Shown piece by piece: positions 41,879 to 51,936 of a stretch of 64,000 bases of DNA (position 1 is the stretch's first letter; each line of letters opens with the position of its first letter). Where the stretch lies: the NCBI GenBank assembly GCA_014529385.2, contig CM043970.1, forward strand, positions 47,703,779-47,767,778, written 5' to 3'. The DNA is from Adiantum capillus-veneris. Lineage: Eukaryota > Streptophyta > Polypodiopsida > Polypodiales > Pteridaceae. The notes under the pieces were generated by a model. The model was not told where the DNA came from and did no database searches. It saw nothing but the letters and a program-made list of their open reading frames with translations. Position numbers and translations under genes: made by a program.

Positions 41879-43347
41879 ATCACCACCTCCTCCCTCGCTG
41901 AAATCTCCTCCTCCTCCTCCTTATCCATCAACCAAAACACCACCACCTCCTCCTCCTTCATCCTCACAAAAAGAGTCTGTGCCCCTTCCTGAAGCAATAG
42001 GGTACCAAGAATTCTGTTAGGTTATGGCTGAATTTGACTACAGAAAAACCTTGCAAGATTTGGAAAAACAATTCCAATGTCAGCACGTGGTGCTGAGAGA
42101 AAAAGAAAAGCAGGTACAGGAGGCTCAACAAAAACAAAAAACTGGGCAAGAGGAGTTAGAGAGCCTGCGGGCACAACTGGAGCTCGCAACGAAGGAAAAA
42201 GACACTGAGCGACAGCAGGCGCAGGCTCTGATCAGATATCTGGTGGATGTCAGGATGGAGTTGACATTCAAGGAAAAAGAATGACAGGATTTGACAACAA
42301 GGGTAAAGAAAGCAACGGAGCAGCTTGAGTACGAAGGTGCAAGGTTCCAGAGGGTTAACAGCTCATACCTCACTGTCAAAAGCACTTTAACAACCTTGAT
42401 GGCAAACCAAGAAACTGCTGGGGCATTGATATCCACATCAAACAATGCTGCAGTAGTGAACACCCTAGCGGCGTTGAAAGGGGAGAGCTAGAGCAAGAAA
42501 AACTTCAAAGACAACTGCTCTTATTGGGAATGATGGCCCAGACGGTGGCCAACGAGCAAAAGGTAAAAGAGATGGAGCAGCAATTGGCAGCGGCGAGAGC
42601 AGAAATAGAGACACAGAGGCAGATCAGCGAGACACTGATGAAAGAAAAAGAAGACCTGATTTCTCAACAGCAAATCAGAACAGACAAAGCCCAGGTGCAA
42701 CCGCAACTGCTGCCAGGACAAGAAATTCCATATTTGCTTGAAACATCACACCAAGAAGAACAAGAGCAACGATCAGCAGAGGCAAATCTGGACATAAGAG
42801 ATGATCTAACTCAAACCATCAAGGACATGCCAGAGGGACCAACAAAAGATTACATGATATAAAAAAAGAAGATAATGGAGTCAGTGGCCCGGCGTTCTTA
42901 CAGTCAGAAGAGCAGGTGGAGGGGTTTGGCCATGAGTACCTACCTTTTCCCTTGATATGCCACGAAGCAATCCTATGGAAGGAGAAGATGCGGCCAACCC
43001 TGCCACGAAACAAAGACGGAGATTACAAAGGTGTAGCACTAGCAGCTGAAGAAGCTCAGGCTCTCATTGAAGATCACCCTAAACGTAGGCAGAAGTGGCT
43101 GGACAAGAGGCCACAGGATCTAACCAATTACCACAACGCTCCTCAGCACATTCAAATAGATCCTACTTTTTGCCCATTCCCTAGAAGACGCACATGGAAG
43201 GAATTTGCCACATGGAAAGGCTCAAGGCAGCAAAAGTTGAACTACCCAGTCCTGATAGTGCAAAGTCCTCCTATAGTAGCCTATGTAGTCAACACTCTGA
43301 ATTCGACAATCACCTTGCTGCAGGATATCCCCGACGTGGCCTGTTAA
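41879..43347 (+). pseudogene. Element D extra ORF, C-terminal parts
   Basis: A continuation of the extra ORF after a frameshift. It opens with a proline tract (SPPPPSLKSPPPPPYPSTKT, about 41870-41970). Coiled-coil pieces follow at 42024-42284 (KTLQDLEKQFQCQHVVLREK), 42291-42491 and 42524-42862 (VKEMEQQLAAARAEIETQRQ), broken by single stops or shifts. The C-terminal piece 42916-43347 reads GFGHEYLPFPLICHEAILWK, KRRQKWLDKRPQDLTNYHNA and PIVAYVVNTLNSTITLLQDI. The whole region was probably one protein of about 900-1000 residues. No known enzymatic motif is visible. Confidence 0.5.
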
Positions 43348-43777
43348 ATGTTGGTAAAGATAGCCCGGATGATTGTCACCTACATCCAGGTGTTCAAAGA
43401 CACTGAAGGCGACGATCATCCGTGGAATCTGTTCTTAGAAGGCATAGAGGAATCTATTCTTAGAAGGGCATAGAGGCGAGGATCATCCGTGGAATCTGTT
43501 CTTAGAAGGGCATAGAGGAATTTGTTGGAATCTCCAAGATTCACCACCCCGACATATTCTCATGGCAATGTACTCAAGACTAGTGTACCTGCCTTCACAT
43601 TACTTGCAGACATTTGAAGAGGCCTTCATCACAGGTTTCTTCGAAATCGACTCAAGGATATTTCATCCTATGGCGAAGGACCTCACGGCACGGTACGTAG
43701 CATACCAGCACACATTAAGTGAAAATCCTTTTAGATAGCATCAAGAAGCCCTAGAGGCTGTACTCTGCAATCGAAGC
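43348..43777 (+). other. End of D extra region, deletion joint
   Basis: Decayed continuation of the extra ORF with a 67-bp tandem duplication (43414-43525: gatcatccgtggaatctgtt at 43414 and 43481). It ends abruptly at 43777 where the middle of the LTR begins, so the polypurine tract and the first 412 bp of the 3' LTR are missing. Confidence 0.6.
43414..43525. repeat. 67-bp tandem duplication
   Basis: Two adjacent copies with period 67 bp; the second is partial. Confidence 0.9.
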
Positions 43778-44265
43778 TTTTCAACTACGAGTTTGAGACC
43801 TTAAATCGTTGTTTTGAGTTCTTATATGCGTATTGTTTTGACCCTAGGAGAGGCTTTAGGGACCCTAAAACAACCCTGTAGGATCACCTACTCGCTATTT
43901 TTGCTGACTTTGGGATGAACGATCGTGATCTTTGTACCTCTCCAGAATGCTGTTACAGTGATAGGATATGCTCCTGATAGTCCCCTGTAGCTTCCCTTCA
44001 AGTTTCGTGAGAATCCGACATGATTTTCATGGTGAACGGGCGTGATGACTGTAGAACTGTGTAGAAGAACATACGCAGATTACTTGGATTTAGTGCGTAT
44101 GATTTTCTTACAGAGTTAGTAATTGCTTCTCATCGAGTTCACTTCATTAGGAATGACACCCTAGTGATTTTCCATGCCTCATCCAGGTCGCTTCCCTTGT
44201 ATTGATATTTTATGTTGATGCTTGAGAGCTATGCTATGGACGTCCGTCACGATGACCCGCAAACA
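43778..44265 (+). repeat. Element D truncated 3' LTR
   Basis: Aligns with 12857-13351 of the 5' LTR with scattered substitutions and ends CGCAAACA before the target site CCTTC. It lacks the U3 portion including the TATA-like box. A motif copy (AACGATCGTGATC, 43918-43939) matches the one in the 5' LTR. Confidence 0.88.
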
Positions 44266-44270
44266 CCTTC

Positions 44271-45363
44271 AGGCTGCTGCATGTAAACATCCTCATCGAG
44301 ATCCCCGTGAAGAAATGTTGTCTTCGCATCCATTTGGACAAGTTCCATGTCCTCAATCACTACAAGGCCAAGTACTATTCTAAGCGTTGTCATCTTGACA
44401 ACAGGCGAGAAGATTTCATCAAAATCGACTCTCTTTTGCTGTTTGAACCTTTTGGCTACAAGTCTAGCCTTGTACTTTGGATTTGGATCACCTGAGGTAA
44501 ATTTCTTCTTGTAAACCCATTTGGAAGGTAAAGCTTTTGCATCATTTGGCAGTTCTACCAAGTCCCAAGTGTCATTAGCCAGAACCGAGTTATACTCAGA
44601 TTCCATAGCCTGCTCCCACTTCACCACATCATCCGTCATCATGGCTTCTTGGTAGCAGCTTGGCTCATCGCAGTCGGTCAACATGATATAATCAAGACCT
44701 GGCTCGAAACGCACAGGTGGACAAGAGACTATAGTAGACCGTCTCACTCCTTGACCATTGCTATCCGCTCCGTGGGGAGCATTGCTAGTGGAAGGTACAT
44801 CACTAGCCCACAGAGTTGATTTCATTGTTTCCGAGGCAACATCCTCAAAAGTGACTCTCCAAATCTCTATTTGCTTGATAGTTTGTTTATGCATCTTTGA
44901 CTCATTGAAGATCACATATGAAGTACGGATGACTCGAAGAGATTTCGGGTGCCAGAGACGATATCCCATCTCTCCATCTGCACCATATCCAATGAAAATA
45001 CATTTGTGTGGCTTTGGCTCTAACTTCTGTCGAAGTTGTTTAGGCACGTGAGCATAAGCTTCACAACCAAAAACACGTATATGGTCATAGTGGGGCTTAC
45101 GTTTAAACCATAAATCTTTTGGAATCTCATTATTCAATGGCGTACTAGGCGAACAATTTATAATGTGCACTGCAGTCAAGACGGCTTCTGCCCAAAAGCC
45201 TTGTGTGAGATTTGCTCTAGAAAGCATGGTTGTGACTCTTTCCGGAATCGTACAATTCATACGCTCAGCAACTCCATTATGAGCTGGTGTGTATGGTGTA
45301 ATAAACTGCCTCTTAATCCCCCTTTTAGCACACACAGTAGATCTGCTGTAAAGACCAATACGT
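44271..45363 (-). pseudogene. pol: Element E integrase end and RT start
   Basis: Reading down from 45363, the frame gives RGIKRQFITPYTPAHNGVAE and then the Ty1/copia integrase C-terminal part (FWAEAVLTAVHIINCSPSTP, VFGCEAYAHVPKQLRQKLEP, KCIFIGYGADGEMGYRLW). A hinge is followed by the RT start: WEQAMESEYNSVLANDTWDL, KWVYKKKFTSGDPNPKYKAR, FDEIFSPVVKMTTLRIVLGL, MDAKTTFLHGDLDEDVYMQQ. The RT is interrupted at PEG by element D (44266) and continues at 12439. The glutamate of integrase is the Glu of GVAE. Protease and the first half of integrase are absent upstream. Coding beyond 45363 is LTR of element F. Confidence 0.9.
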
Positions 45364-46499
45364 TGTGAGCGGGATGAAAACACACACAGCGCCTCTATAA
45401 CGACCCGACCCACACTCTTGGGAAGATACACACACACACACTATGGGGCACCACTCGGCTTACACAACACACCTGGCCGAGACAGGGAACACACCTCTGA
45501 AGTGAGAGGAGAGAGACTATCCACTTGCCCACTCCACACAGACACACACACACACACACACCCAAAAAACTCAGCTCAAAAGAGGAGAATTTTTGATGTT
45601 TAGATACAAATGAGCTTGGGCCAACACCAATGGGGCAAACAGCTCACACAATATGGGTAAAAGATACCAGATACAATCACAAACTGGAGCAGAAACTTCG
45701 CTCACCGGAGAAACTTACACAGAAAAACAGTAGGAAAAGAGTGAGGAATTTGGCAAAATGGACAGCGCCATCGCGTCCGGAACGGCCCAAAACCCCAATC
45801 TACAATGTCAAAGTGCTCAAATCCGACCTCGGATGAGCAGTTTACGGCCAAAACAGGCTCCAAAAAAACACACCTGCGGCTGTTCCTCCTCTCTTCTCCA
45901 CGTTTTTTCTGGTCTTCTCTCTCTTTTTTCAGTTCCCACACTTAGCTTTATTACTTGGGCACCCTTGGCCTTTTAGATGACCTCAAACGGACCCCGAACA
46001 GGCCAAAAACTGACCTCGCAGTGCATAGTTGTCACCTTTTTGCATCATTCGCACACCTGGCACTTAGCTTTTTTCCAATAATGCATCTCGCCACCACGTG
46101 AAGTGGCCCCAAAAAGTGGTCCTAATGATGACCTTTCTGCATAACTCTCACAAGAAAACACCCACGTTGTGTCCGTCCTCATCCGTGTGCAAATATTGAC
46201 CTCGTTCGTCCTCCTGACGCCACTAGATGCCATCTGACGCACGTGCTGACCTCACGTCGTCGGCCTGCGGATAGCTTCCTCGAGAAGTTTTACGCGCTAC
46301 CAACTCCTCCTTATTGTAGAAAAAACACACTAGTATTGATAATAGTGAAAATCGCTGCACTATGTACATGCTGTCCTACATGTACACTTGTGGGCCCCAC
46401 ATAACCACCTGGCTAAGGAAAATGGGCAATCCTTTATTTGATGCACCATGCATGTATATGTACATATGCGCAATCCCTTGCTCCAAAAAACTCCTGACA
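45364..46499 (-). repeat. Element F 3' LTR
   Basis: 1136 bp, + strand TGTGAGCGGG...CTCCTGACA, paired with 52947-54084. It contains CA microsatellites near 45431-45440 and 45539-45561 and two CACGTG boxes (46095-46100, 46240-46245). Small ORFs inside (such as 45702-45941) are duplicated in the other LTR and are not genes. Confidence 0.95.
46095..46245. promoter_or_regulatory. CACGTG boxes in F LTR
   Basis: Two CACGTG (G-box) hexamers at 46095-46100 and 46240-46245, and TGACCTCACGTCGTC next to the second, are repeated in the 5' LTR. G-boxes bind plant bZIP and bHLH factors, often linked to light or stress. A role in the LTR promoter is inference. Confidence 0.4.
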
Positions 46500-46520
46500 T
46501 AATTTGCCCATCCCCTAGCC
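46500..46520 (-). promoter_or_regulatory. Element F polypurine tract
   Basis: On the minus strand CTAGGGGATGGGCAAATTA runs into the 3' LTR start TGTCAGG. The GGGGATGGG core fits a plus-strand primer. Confidence 0.6.
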
Positions 46521-46527
46521 TGCTAGA

Positions 46528-49500
46528 TCATTCATGATCAGCAGCAGCAAAGAGAGATATGAGACTCGCCGCATCACAGGTCTCCTCATCCCTCACAGAC
46601 ATCACTCGCTCTTCAGAAAACTCATCTTGCTCCACCATCATCAACCTAGCATGATACAACTTAAGACGCAATCCATTTACCCTTGACTTATGTAGAACAC
46701 CATCCAGGTTAGCCAGCTGATATGTGCCATTTGGAAAACACTCTACTACCTTGAAAGGGCCTTCCCACTTAATTTGAAACTTCTTTTGGAAGGTGTTGTC
46801 CAGCTTACTGTTGTAGCGCAAAACCAAGTCATGTTGCTTGATACCCTTACTTTTGACCTTTTCATTTATCTTTGTCAAAGCCTTATCCTGCATCTGCCCA
46901 TAATGCTCCAATGCGCTCATCCTATCCAACTGGACCTCTTGTAACTGCAAGAGCCTCTCTTTGAATGCATCACTAGGCGGCCCAAGCAACTTCCCTAACA
47001 TCTTGACCGCAGGCAACTCTACCTCCACAGGCAATAGTGCTTCCTTTCCATACACCAAATGAAATGGAGTAAACCCTGTACCTGTCTTCACCGAAGTACG
47101 GTAAGCCCATAATGCACTAGGCAATTCCAAATCCCAATTCTTTCCTTGGTGCTCTGTCACTTTCGAAAGAATCTGTACCAACTCACCATTGAATCTTTCA
47201 TTCAAGCCATTACACTGCGGGTAATAAGGAGTGGTATGCTGGGGCCTAATCTTCATCTTTGCACATAAAAAATCTAGCAGTTTAGCTCTAAAGCCAGGCC
47301 CCTTACCTGAAAGTAACTCCAGTGGCACCCCAAACTTGCAACATATTTCATCATACACAAATTTTGCCACATCCTTTGCAGTGATCTGTTTTACTGCTAT
47401 AGCCTCTGCCCATCTAGAGAGATAGTCCACTGCCGTCAAAATATAGCTTTTGCCCCTGCTTGTGATAGGTAACGGGCCTATTACATCAATCCCCCACTTT
47501 TCAAACACATCAAATGCCATAATGGTTTTTCGTAGCTCTGGCTTCAACACTCTCTTCCCAAACGCTTGACACCTATTGCAAGACCTACACCAATGGTGAA
47601 CATCCTTGTGCAAACTAGGCCATACATACCCCTCTTGCAAAATCTTATGCAAGGTGATCTTTAGAGCAAAATGGCCACCACATGCGCCTTCATGATTCTC
47701 TTCCAACACTCTGTAAAGCTCCTCCCGCCAAGGTACATGTCTCAACACGAGATCAGCCCCTTTCATGTATAAGACATCACCAATCAATTTGTACCTGTAT
47801 GCTCTACGCACAAAGCCATACTTCTTAGACTTCTGAATCTCCTTTGGAATGATTCCTGTTAGCAAAAACTCCTCTTCTTGAGCCAAACTTTCCCGACCAT
47901 GATAAAGAGGTAAGGTGGTCCTCAACACAAATAGCTCCCCAATCATGCCTTGAGCTGCTTCATGTGCCTCTCCATTTAGAGCACATTCAATGTGTCTGAT
48001 GCTCCATGCTTCGAACTTTTTTAACAGGCCTTTAATTCTGAAGCACATTTCCTTCAATGAGGTGTTCTTGCTCTTCCACACACCCAGCACTTGCTTCACC
48101 ACTAACAAGGCATCACCTTTTATGCTCAACCTTCGAACCCCATGCTTCAAACAAATGTGTAATCCGGCTTCCAATGTAGCATATTCAGCCTCATTGTTAC
48201 TATGAGCATCCAATTTGAATCCTCTCTTGCATACTAGCTTCCCCTCTGGATCATAAAGTGCTATACCCCCTGAAGCTGCATCGTGGCTCTTTCTGTATGA
48301 ACCATCAAAGAACAACACATGTGCATTGCTGATCTGTGGCACTTCTTCAACTACCTTTCTCACCACCTCTTCCTTAACAATAAGGGGATTCTCCTTGTAG
48401 GTCAACAAATCAGCTAGGGTAGCCCTTGTACTATCTTCCACTAGAAAAGAGAACTCAAACTCTTGCAGCTCAATTACCCATTTCTTCACCACATTTGACA
48501 TGTTAATACCATTAATTAACTGTGGCAAAAAGGCATAACTCTTCAAGAAAACAAAAGGCCGTGGTAGCAAGTAATGACGAAATCGTCGACAAGCAAATAT
48601 TACACTGGCCATCACTAGCTCTACTTCCGATAACTTTCTCTCCGCTACCAACTTCACTTGGCTTGCACAATACACTGGCCTCATATAATGGCTGCCCTTC
48701 CCCTTTTGCAATAGCATGGCTCCAATGGCATCATCCCCTACTGATGGATTTACATAAAAAAATTTCTCCCAATCAGGAGTCTGCATGGCTGACAACCCCC
48801 CTAACACCTCTTTCACCTCTTGAAACACTTCTTCACACTTGTCATCCCATTGCAATGGATCATGCTTTTCCGCTTGCTGTAATGGATAAAGAAGCTGCGA
48901 AGACAATGGAATAAACCGTGCCATGTACTTCACTTTGTGTATAAAGGTTGCCAATTGCTTCGTACTCATAGGTGATGGAAGAAGAATAATAGACTTCACC
49001 TTATCCGGATCAGCCTCAATGCCATTTTCTGACACCATATGGCCCAATAACTTCACCCTTGGCTGTGCTAGATGACATTTCTTTGGATTTAGTTGTCCTC
49101 CACATTCATCATATCGAGCCAATACCATCTGCAGCTTCTCATGGTGATCAGCCCTACTGCTATAGACACAGAAGTCATCCATAAAAGCTTTAACACAACT
49201 ACCAATGAATGGTTCCAACACCCAATTCGCTCTCTCTTGATAGAAAGATGGTCCATTTGACAACCCAAACGGCAACACTGTGTAGCAATAGCAGCCCCAT
49301 GGCGTAATGAAAGTTGTCTTTGTGCGGTCTTTAAGAGCAATCTTCAATTGAAAATAGCCTGAAAAACCATCACACACACTGTACCTCTCATAACCTGCCA
49401 CTGAATCCAAGATCTGATCAATGAATGGAAGAGGATATGGGTTCTTCTTAGTGGCTGCATTTAAGGGTTTAAAATCTACACAAATCCTCCACTTCCCATC

Positions 49501-51936
49501 CTTCTTTGGACTGACTACTACTGGACTCACCCATTCTGCGGTCTCCACAGGGACTATGAACCCTGCCTTCAATAACTTGTCCACCTCTACCCACAAGGCT
49601 TCCATTTGCTCTTGACCCATCCTTCTTAGCCTTTGCCGCACTGGTTTAGCACCTTCTTTCAGCTCTATATGCATCTCTTCACCCTTGAACCCTCTGATCT
49701 CTTCATATGAAGTAATGAACAAATCAGGAAAACTAGCCAGCATATGCAAAAATATATCCTTCTCCATAGCTGAGAGGTCTCCACTAATCATTTGCGTCAT
49801 TAATTCCTGCTTCTTTGACAACTCAACCTTGGTTTGCATCAGCCCTTCAATCACTTCATAAGGCCCTTCACTTTCATCTTCAACCTCATTCGCAAATGCA
49901 ACTAAACCAATCTCCTGGATTTCTTTGTCCATCAAAAGAAATTCAACATCAACATCCTCATCACTGGTGGTAGTGCTATCACTGTCCTCATCTGTCACCG
50001 TGGAAGAGTCTTCATCACTAGACTCATCCTCATCTTCATAAAGCTCCTCTAATCGTTTCCTTGTGTCCATATTATAAAGCTTCTTGGTACCTGTCTTTCC
50101 GTAGAGGCTAATCGTACCATGTCGCCAATCTTGAACGGCTCCCACTGCACGTAACCATGGTCTGCCCAGTATAATAGGATATGCTCCCAACCCTGCTGAC
50201 ATCACATGAAAATCAACCACTGCCTTTGCATCATATGCCTCCACTTCTAAGCTCTTTACAACACCCAAGCATTTTACTTTTTGATGGTTTGCCAATCTAA
50301 TCCGAAAACCTGACACCCCAGCCACTGTGAGACCCATCTTCTCAACACATGAGTGTGTTATGACGCATATTTGGGCTCCGCCATCCACATAACCTTGTCC
50401 CAAAGTTTTCCTTTTATGCCACACATCTACTATTGGACAAATGTCTGGTAGCTCATCCATTGCCAACACCTTTACTGAACCTCTCTCTGGCTCTTTCTCC
50501 ATTGGGTTAACCATCCTCTTCCACTGTCGCTTTAGCTTAGGCACCATCTCTATAAGCTGCCCAAAAGTAACATCTGCCTTCCTGCTCGTCAGATCCTCCT
50601 TCAAGTCATAGCTTAATTGCCCATCCCCTAGTGGAAAATCTGAAACATGAAACTTTCGACGAGCTCTCCTTTTCCTCTTGGCCTTGACATCCTCGCCTTC
50701 ATGGCTCTTTCCTTTCTTCTTACTAGGACCTGGGACACTTCTTCCTTCCTTTTCCTCTGTCATCCTCTTCCCAATAGGCATCACTAATGTATCCTCTAGC
50801 TTTGATGCCTTCTCCAAGGTGACTACACTTAGCACTTTTGTCTTTCCCTTTTCCTCCTGGGTCAGTCCACTGGTTCCTTCATCTCCCTTAATTTCGATGC
50901 CATAATCATTTGACCTAGTTAACACCTGTCTTGGCAATGGATACATGTCTCCCCCCATCCTTGGTGGCTTATCACATTGCGGGCTGATGTGACCCAACTC
51001 TCCACAATTATAACATGTGGGCGTCTGCCTCCAAAACCTACCATTGCTTTGTCCAACACCATTCCTAGGCCTTTCTTCACCTCCTGGCTGATTTGCAAAC
51101 CTCCCTCGACCTCGATTATTTCCCACTTGACCTAGCATGTTTAGGCTAAGATTCTTCATCAAATCTACCATTTGCCTCATGTCTTGCCTTAGCCCATCAT
51201 CTTGCACTGCTGTAGTGACCACTGCTGGCATAACCTGAGTAGTAACAGGAACCACTGGTTCATGATGAACCCCTGACATGCGCCCTTGTAAAGACTCTAT
51301 AGGCTGAAATTCAAACCTCATTGGCAAAGACTCCACCCCTAACTGGCTCATTTTCCTCAGCTTCCACTCTTTGTTCCTTGCTACCTCTAGTGCATCCTCA
51401 TATGTCCTAGGCTTCTTTAGCTCCACTCTCCAACGTATATTCTCCCAAAGACCAGCCAAGAACCTGTCCTTCTTCATCATGTCAGGCGGGGGTACCTGTG
51501 GTGCTAAAGCCTTGCACATTCGCTCCCATGCCAATGAAAACTTACGTATGTACGCATCTACTGGCTCACCTTCCTTTTGCACCAAAGCCTGTACTTCTTG
51601 CCACACCTTGTCAGGATCTTCTATCTTCACAAACTCCACTTCCAACCCATGTCGTAGATTGTCCCAACTCAACCTTTTAGGTGGATCAACCACACGCAGC
51701 TCCTCCTCAAATGCTTTAGACCAAACTCGTGCATCACTCTTCAAACAAATTTGGAGAAGGCGTAACATTTGCATAGGGTCATGAATCTGGTTGCTAATGT
51801 AGGCAACCTCCATCTTTTCCAAAAATTCTTCCACATCTTCATCACTTCTTCCATGAAACTCGGGATAAGAGAAAGCCATGGCTACCCAAGTTACAATGCT
51901 TTGAGAACCCCTTTGAACACACATGCAAGAACCCAA
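46528..51936 (-). CDS. gag-pol: Element F gag-pol polyprotein
   Basis: An uninterrupted 1802-codon frame. Order: gag capsid core (FSYPEFHGRSDEDVEEFLEK, residues about 20-180); CCHC knuckle CYNCGELGHISPQC (about 325); Lys/Arg-rich segment; retropepsin-like GYVDGGAQICVI and IILGRPWL; acidic stretch; RT with WVSPVVVSPKKDGKWRICVD and FMDDFCVYSS (about 920); a degenerate first RNase H (FYVNPSVGDDAIGAML; the usual D-H before A-L is replaced by KSYAFL); a second archaeal-type RNase H (FFDGS at 1211, NNEAEYATLEAG, IKGDALLVVKQ); integrase H2C2 (HEGACGGHFALK ... CNRCQ); and integrase core WGIDVIGPLP, SGKGPGF, NERFNG. Residue 1544 is Gly (codon 47305-47307) where Asp is normal, so integrase is probably dead. 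MAFSYPEF at residue 20 is a likelier start. Confidence 0.95.
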   Translation of the reverse strand: MGSCMCVQRGSQSIVTWVAMAFSYPEFHGRSDEDVEEFLEKMEVAYISNQIHDPMQMLRLLQICLKSDARVWSKAFEEELRVVDPPKRLSWDNLRHGLEVEFVKIEDPDKVWQEVQALVQKEGEPVDAYIRKFSLAWERMCKALAPQVPPPDMMKKDRFLAGLWENIRWRVELKKPRTYEDALEVARNKEWKLRKMSQLGVESLPMRFEFQPIESLQGRMSGVHHEPVVPVTTQVMPAVVTTAVQDDGLRQDMRQMVDLMKNLSLNMLGQVGNNRGRGRFANQPGGEERPRNGVGQSNGRFWRQTPTCYNCGELGHISPQCDKPPRMGGDMYPLPRQVLTRSNDYGIEIKGDEGTSGLTQEEKGKTKVLSVVTLEKASKLEDTLVMPIGKRMTEEKEGRSVPGPSKKKGKSHEGEDVKAKRKRRARRKFHVSDFPLGDGQLSYDLKEDLTSRKADVTFGQLIEMVPKLKRQWKRMVNPMEKEPERGSVKVLAMDELPDICPIVDVWHKRKTLGQGYVDGGAQICVITHSCVEKMGLTVAGVSGFRIRLANHQKVKCLGVVKSLEVEAYDAKAVVDFHVMSAGLGAYPIILGRPWLRAVGAVQDWRHGTISLYGKTGTKKLYNMDTRKRLEELYEDEDESSDEDSSTVTDEDSDSTTTSDEDVDVEFLLMDKEIQEIGLVAFANEVEDESEGPYEVIEGLMQTKVELSKKQELMTQMISGDLSAMEKDIFLHMLASFPDLFITSYEEIRGFKGEEMHIELKEGAKPVRQRLRRMGQEQMEALWVEVDKLLKAGFIVPVETAEWVSPVVVSPKKDGKWRICVDFKPLNAATKKNPYPLPFIDQILDSVAGYERYSVCDGFSGYFQLKIALKDRTKTTFITPWGCYCYTVLPFGLSNGPSFYQERANWVLEPFIGSCVKAFMDDFCVYSSRADHHEKLQMVLARYDECGGQLNPKKCHLAQPRVKLLGHMVSENGIEADPDKVKSIILLPSPMSTKQLATFIHKVKYMARFIPLSSQLLYPLQQAEKHDPLQWDDKCEEVFQEVKEVLGGLSAMQTPDWEKFFYVNPSVGDDAIGAMLLQKGKGSHYMRPVYCASQVKLVAERKLSEVELVMASVIFACRRFRHYLLPRPFVFLKSYAFLPQLINGINMSNVVKKWVIELQEFEFSFLVEDSTRATLADLLTYKENPLIVKEEVVRKVVEEVPQISNAHVLFFDGSYRKSHDAASGGIALYDPEGKLVCKRGFKLDAHSNNEAEYATLEAGLHICLKHGVRRLSIKGDALLVVKQVLGVWKSKNTSLKEMCFRIKGLLKKFEAWSIRHIECALNGEAHEAAQGMIGELFVLRTTLPLYHGRESLAQEEEFLLTGIIPKEIQKSKKYGFVRRAYRYKLIGDVLYMKGADLVLRHVPWREELYRVLEENHEGACGGHFALKITLHKILQEGYVWPSLHKDVHHWCRSCNRCQAFGKRVLKPELRKTIMAFDVFEKWGIDVIGPLPITSRGKSYILTAVDYLSRWAEAIAVKQITAKDVAKFVYDEICCKFGVPLELLSGKGPGFRAKLLDFLCAKMKIRPQHTTPYYPQCNGLNERFNGELVQILSKVTEHQGKNWDLELPSALWAYRTSVKTGTGFTPFHLVYGKEALLPVEVELPAVKMLGKLLGPPSDAFKERLLQLQEVQLDRMSALEHYGQMQDKALTKINEKVKSKGIKQHDLVLRYNSKLDNTFQKKFQIKWEGPFKVVECFPNGTYQLANLDGVLHKSRVNGLRLKLYHARLMMVEQDEFSEERVMSVRDEETCDAASLISLFAAADHE

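Larger units (their letters stand above)
12445..44265 (+). mobile_element. Element D: large decayed gypsy element
   Basis: D sits in the RT gene of element E. Its 5' LTR is 12445-13351; its 3' LTR survives only as 43778-44265. Flanks CCTTT (12440-12444) and CCTTC (44266-44270) match at 4 of 5 bases. Without the nested element C it is about 18.3 kb, large for a gypsy element. Order: LTR, primer site, repeat-rich leader, gag, protease, RT, RNase H, two zinc modules, integrase, a second protease-like domain, noncoding repeats, a long extra open region, LTR. Frameshifts and stops occur throughout, and it cannot be autonomous. Confidence 0.88.

Noticed and set aside
45418-45976. Small ORFs near 45.4-46.0 kb and their copies at 52.9-53.6 kb as a duplicated gene
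   Set aside because: They are the two LTRs of element F, not a gene pair.
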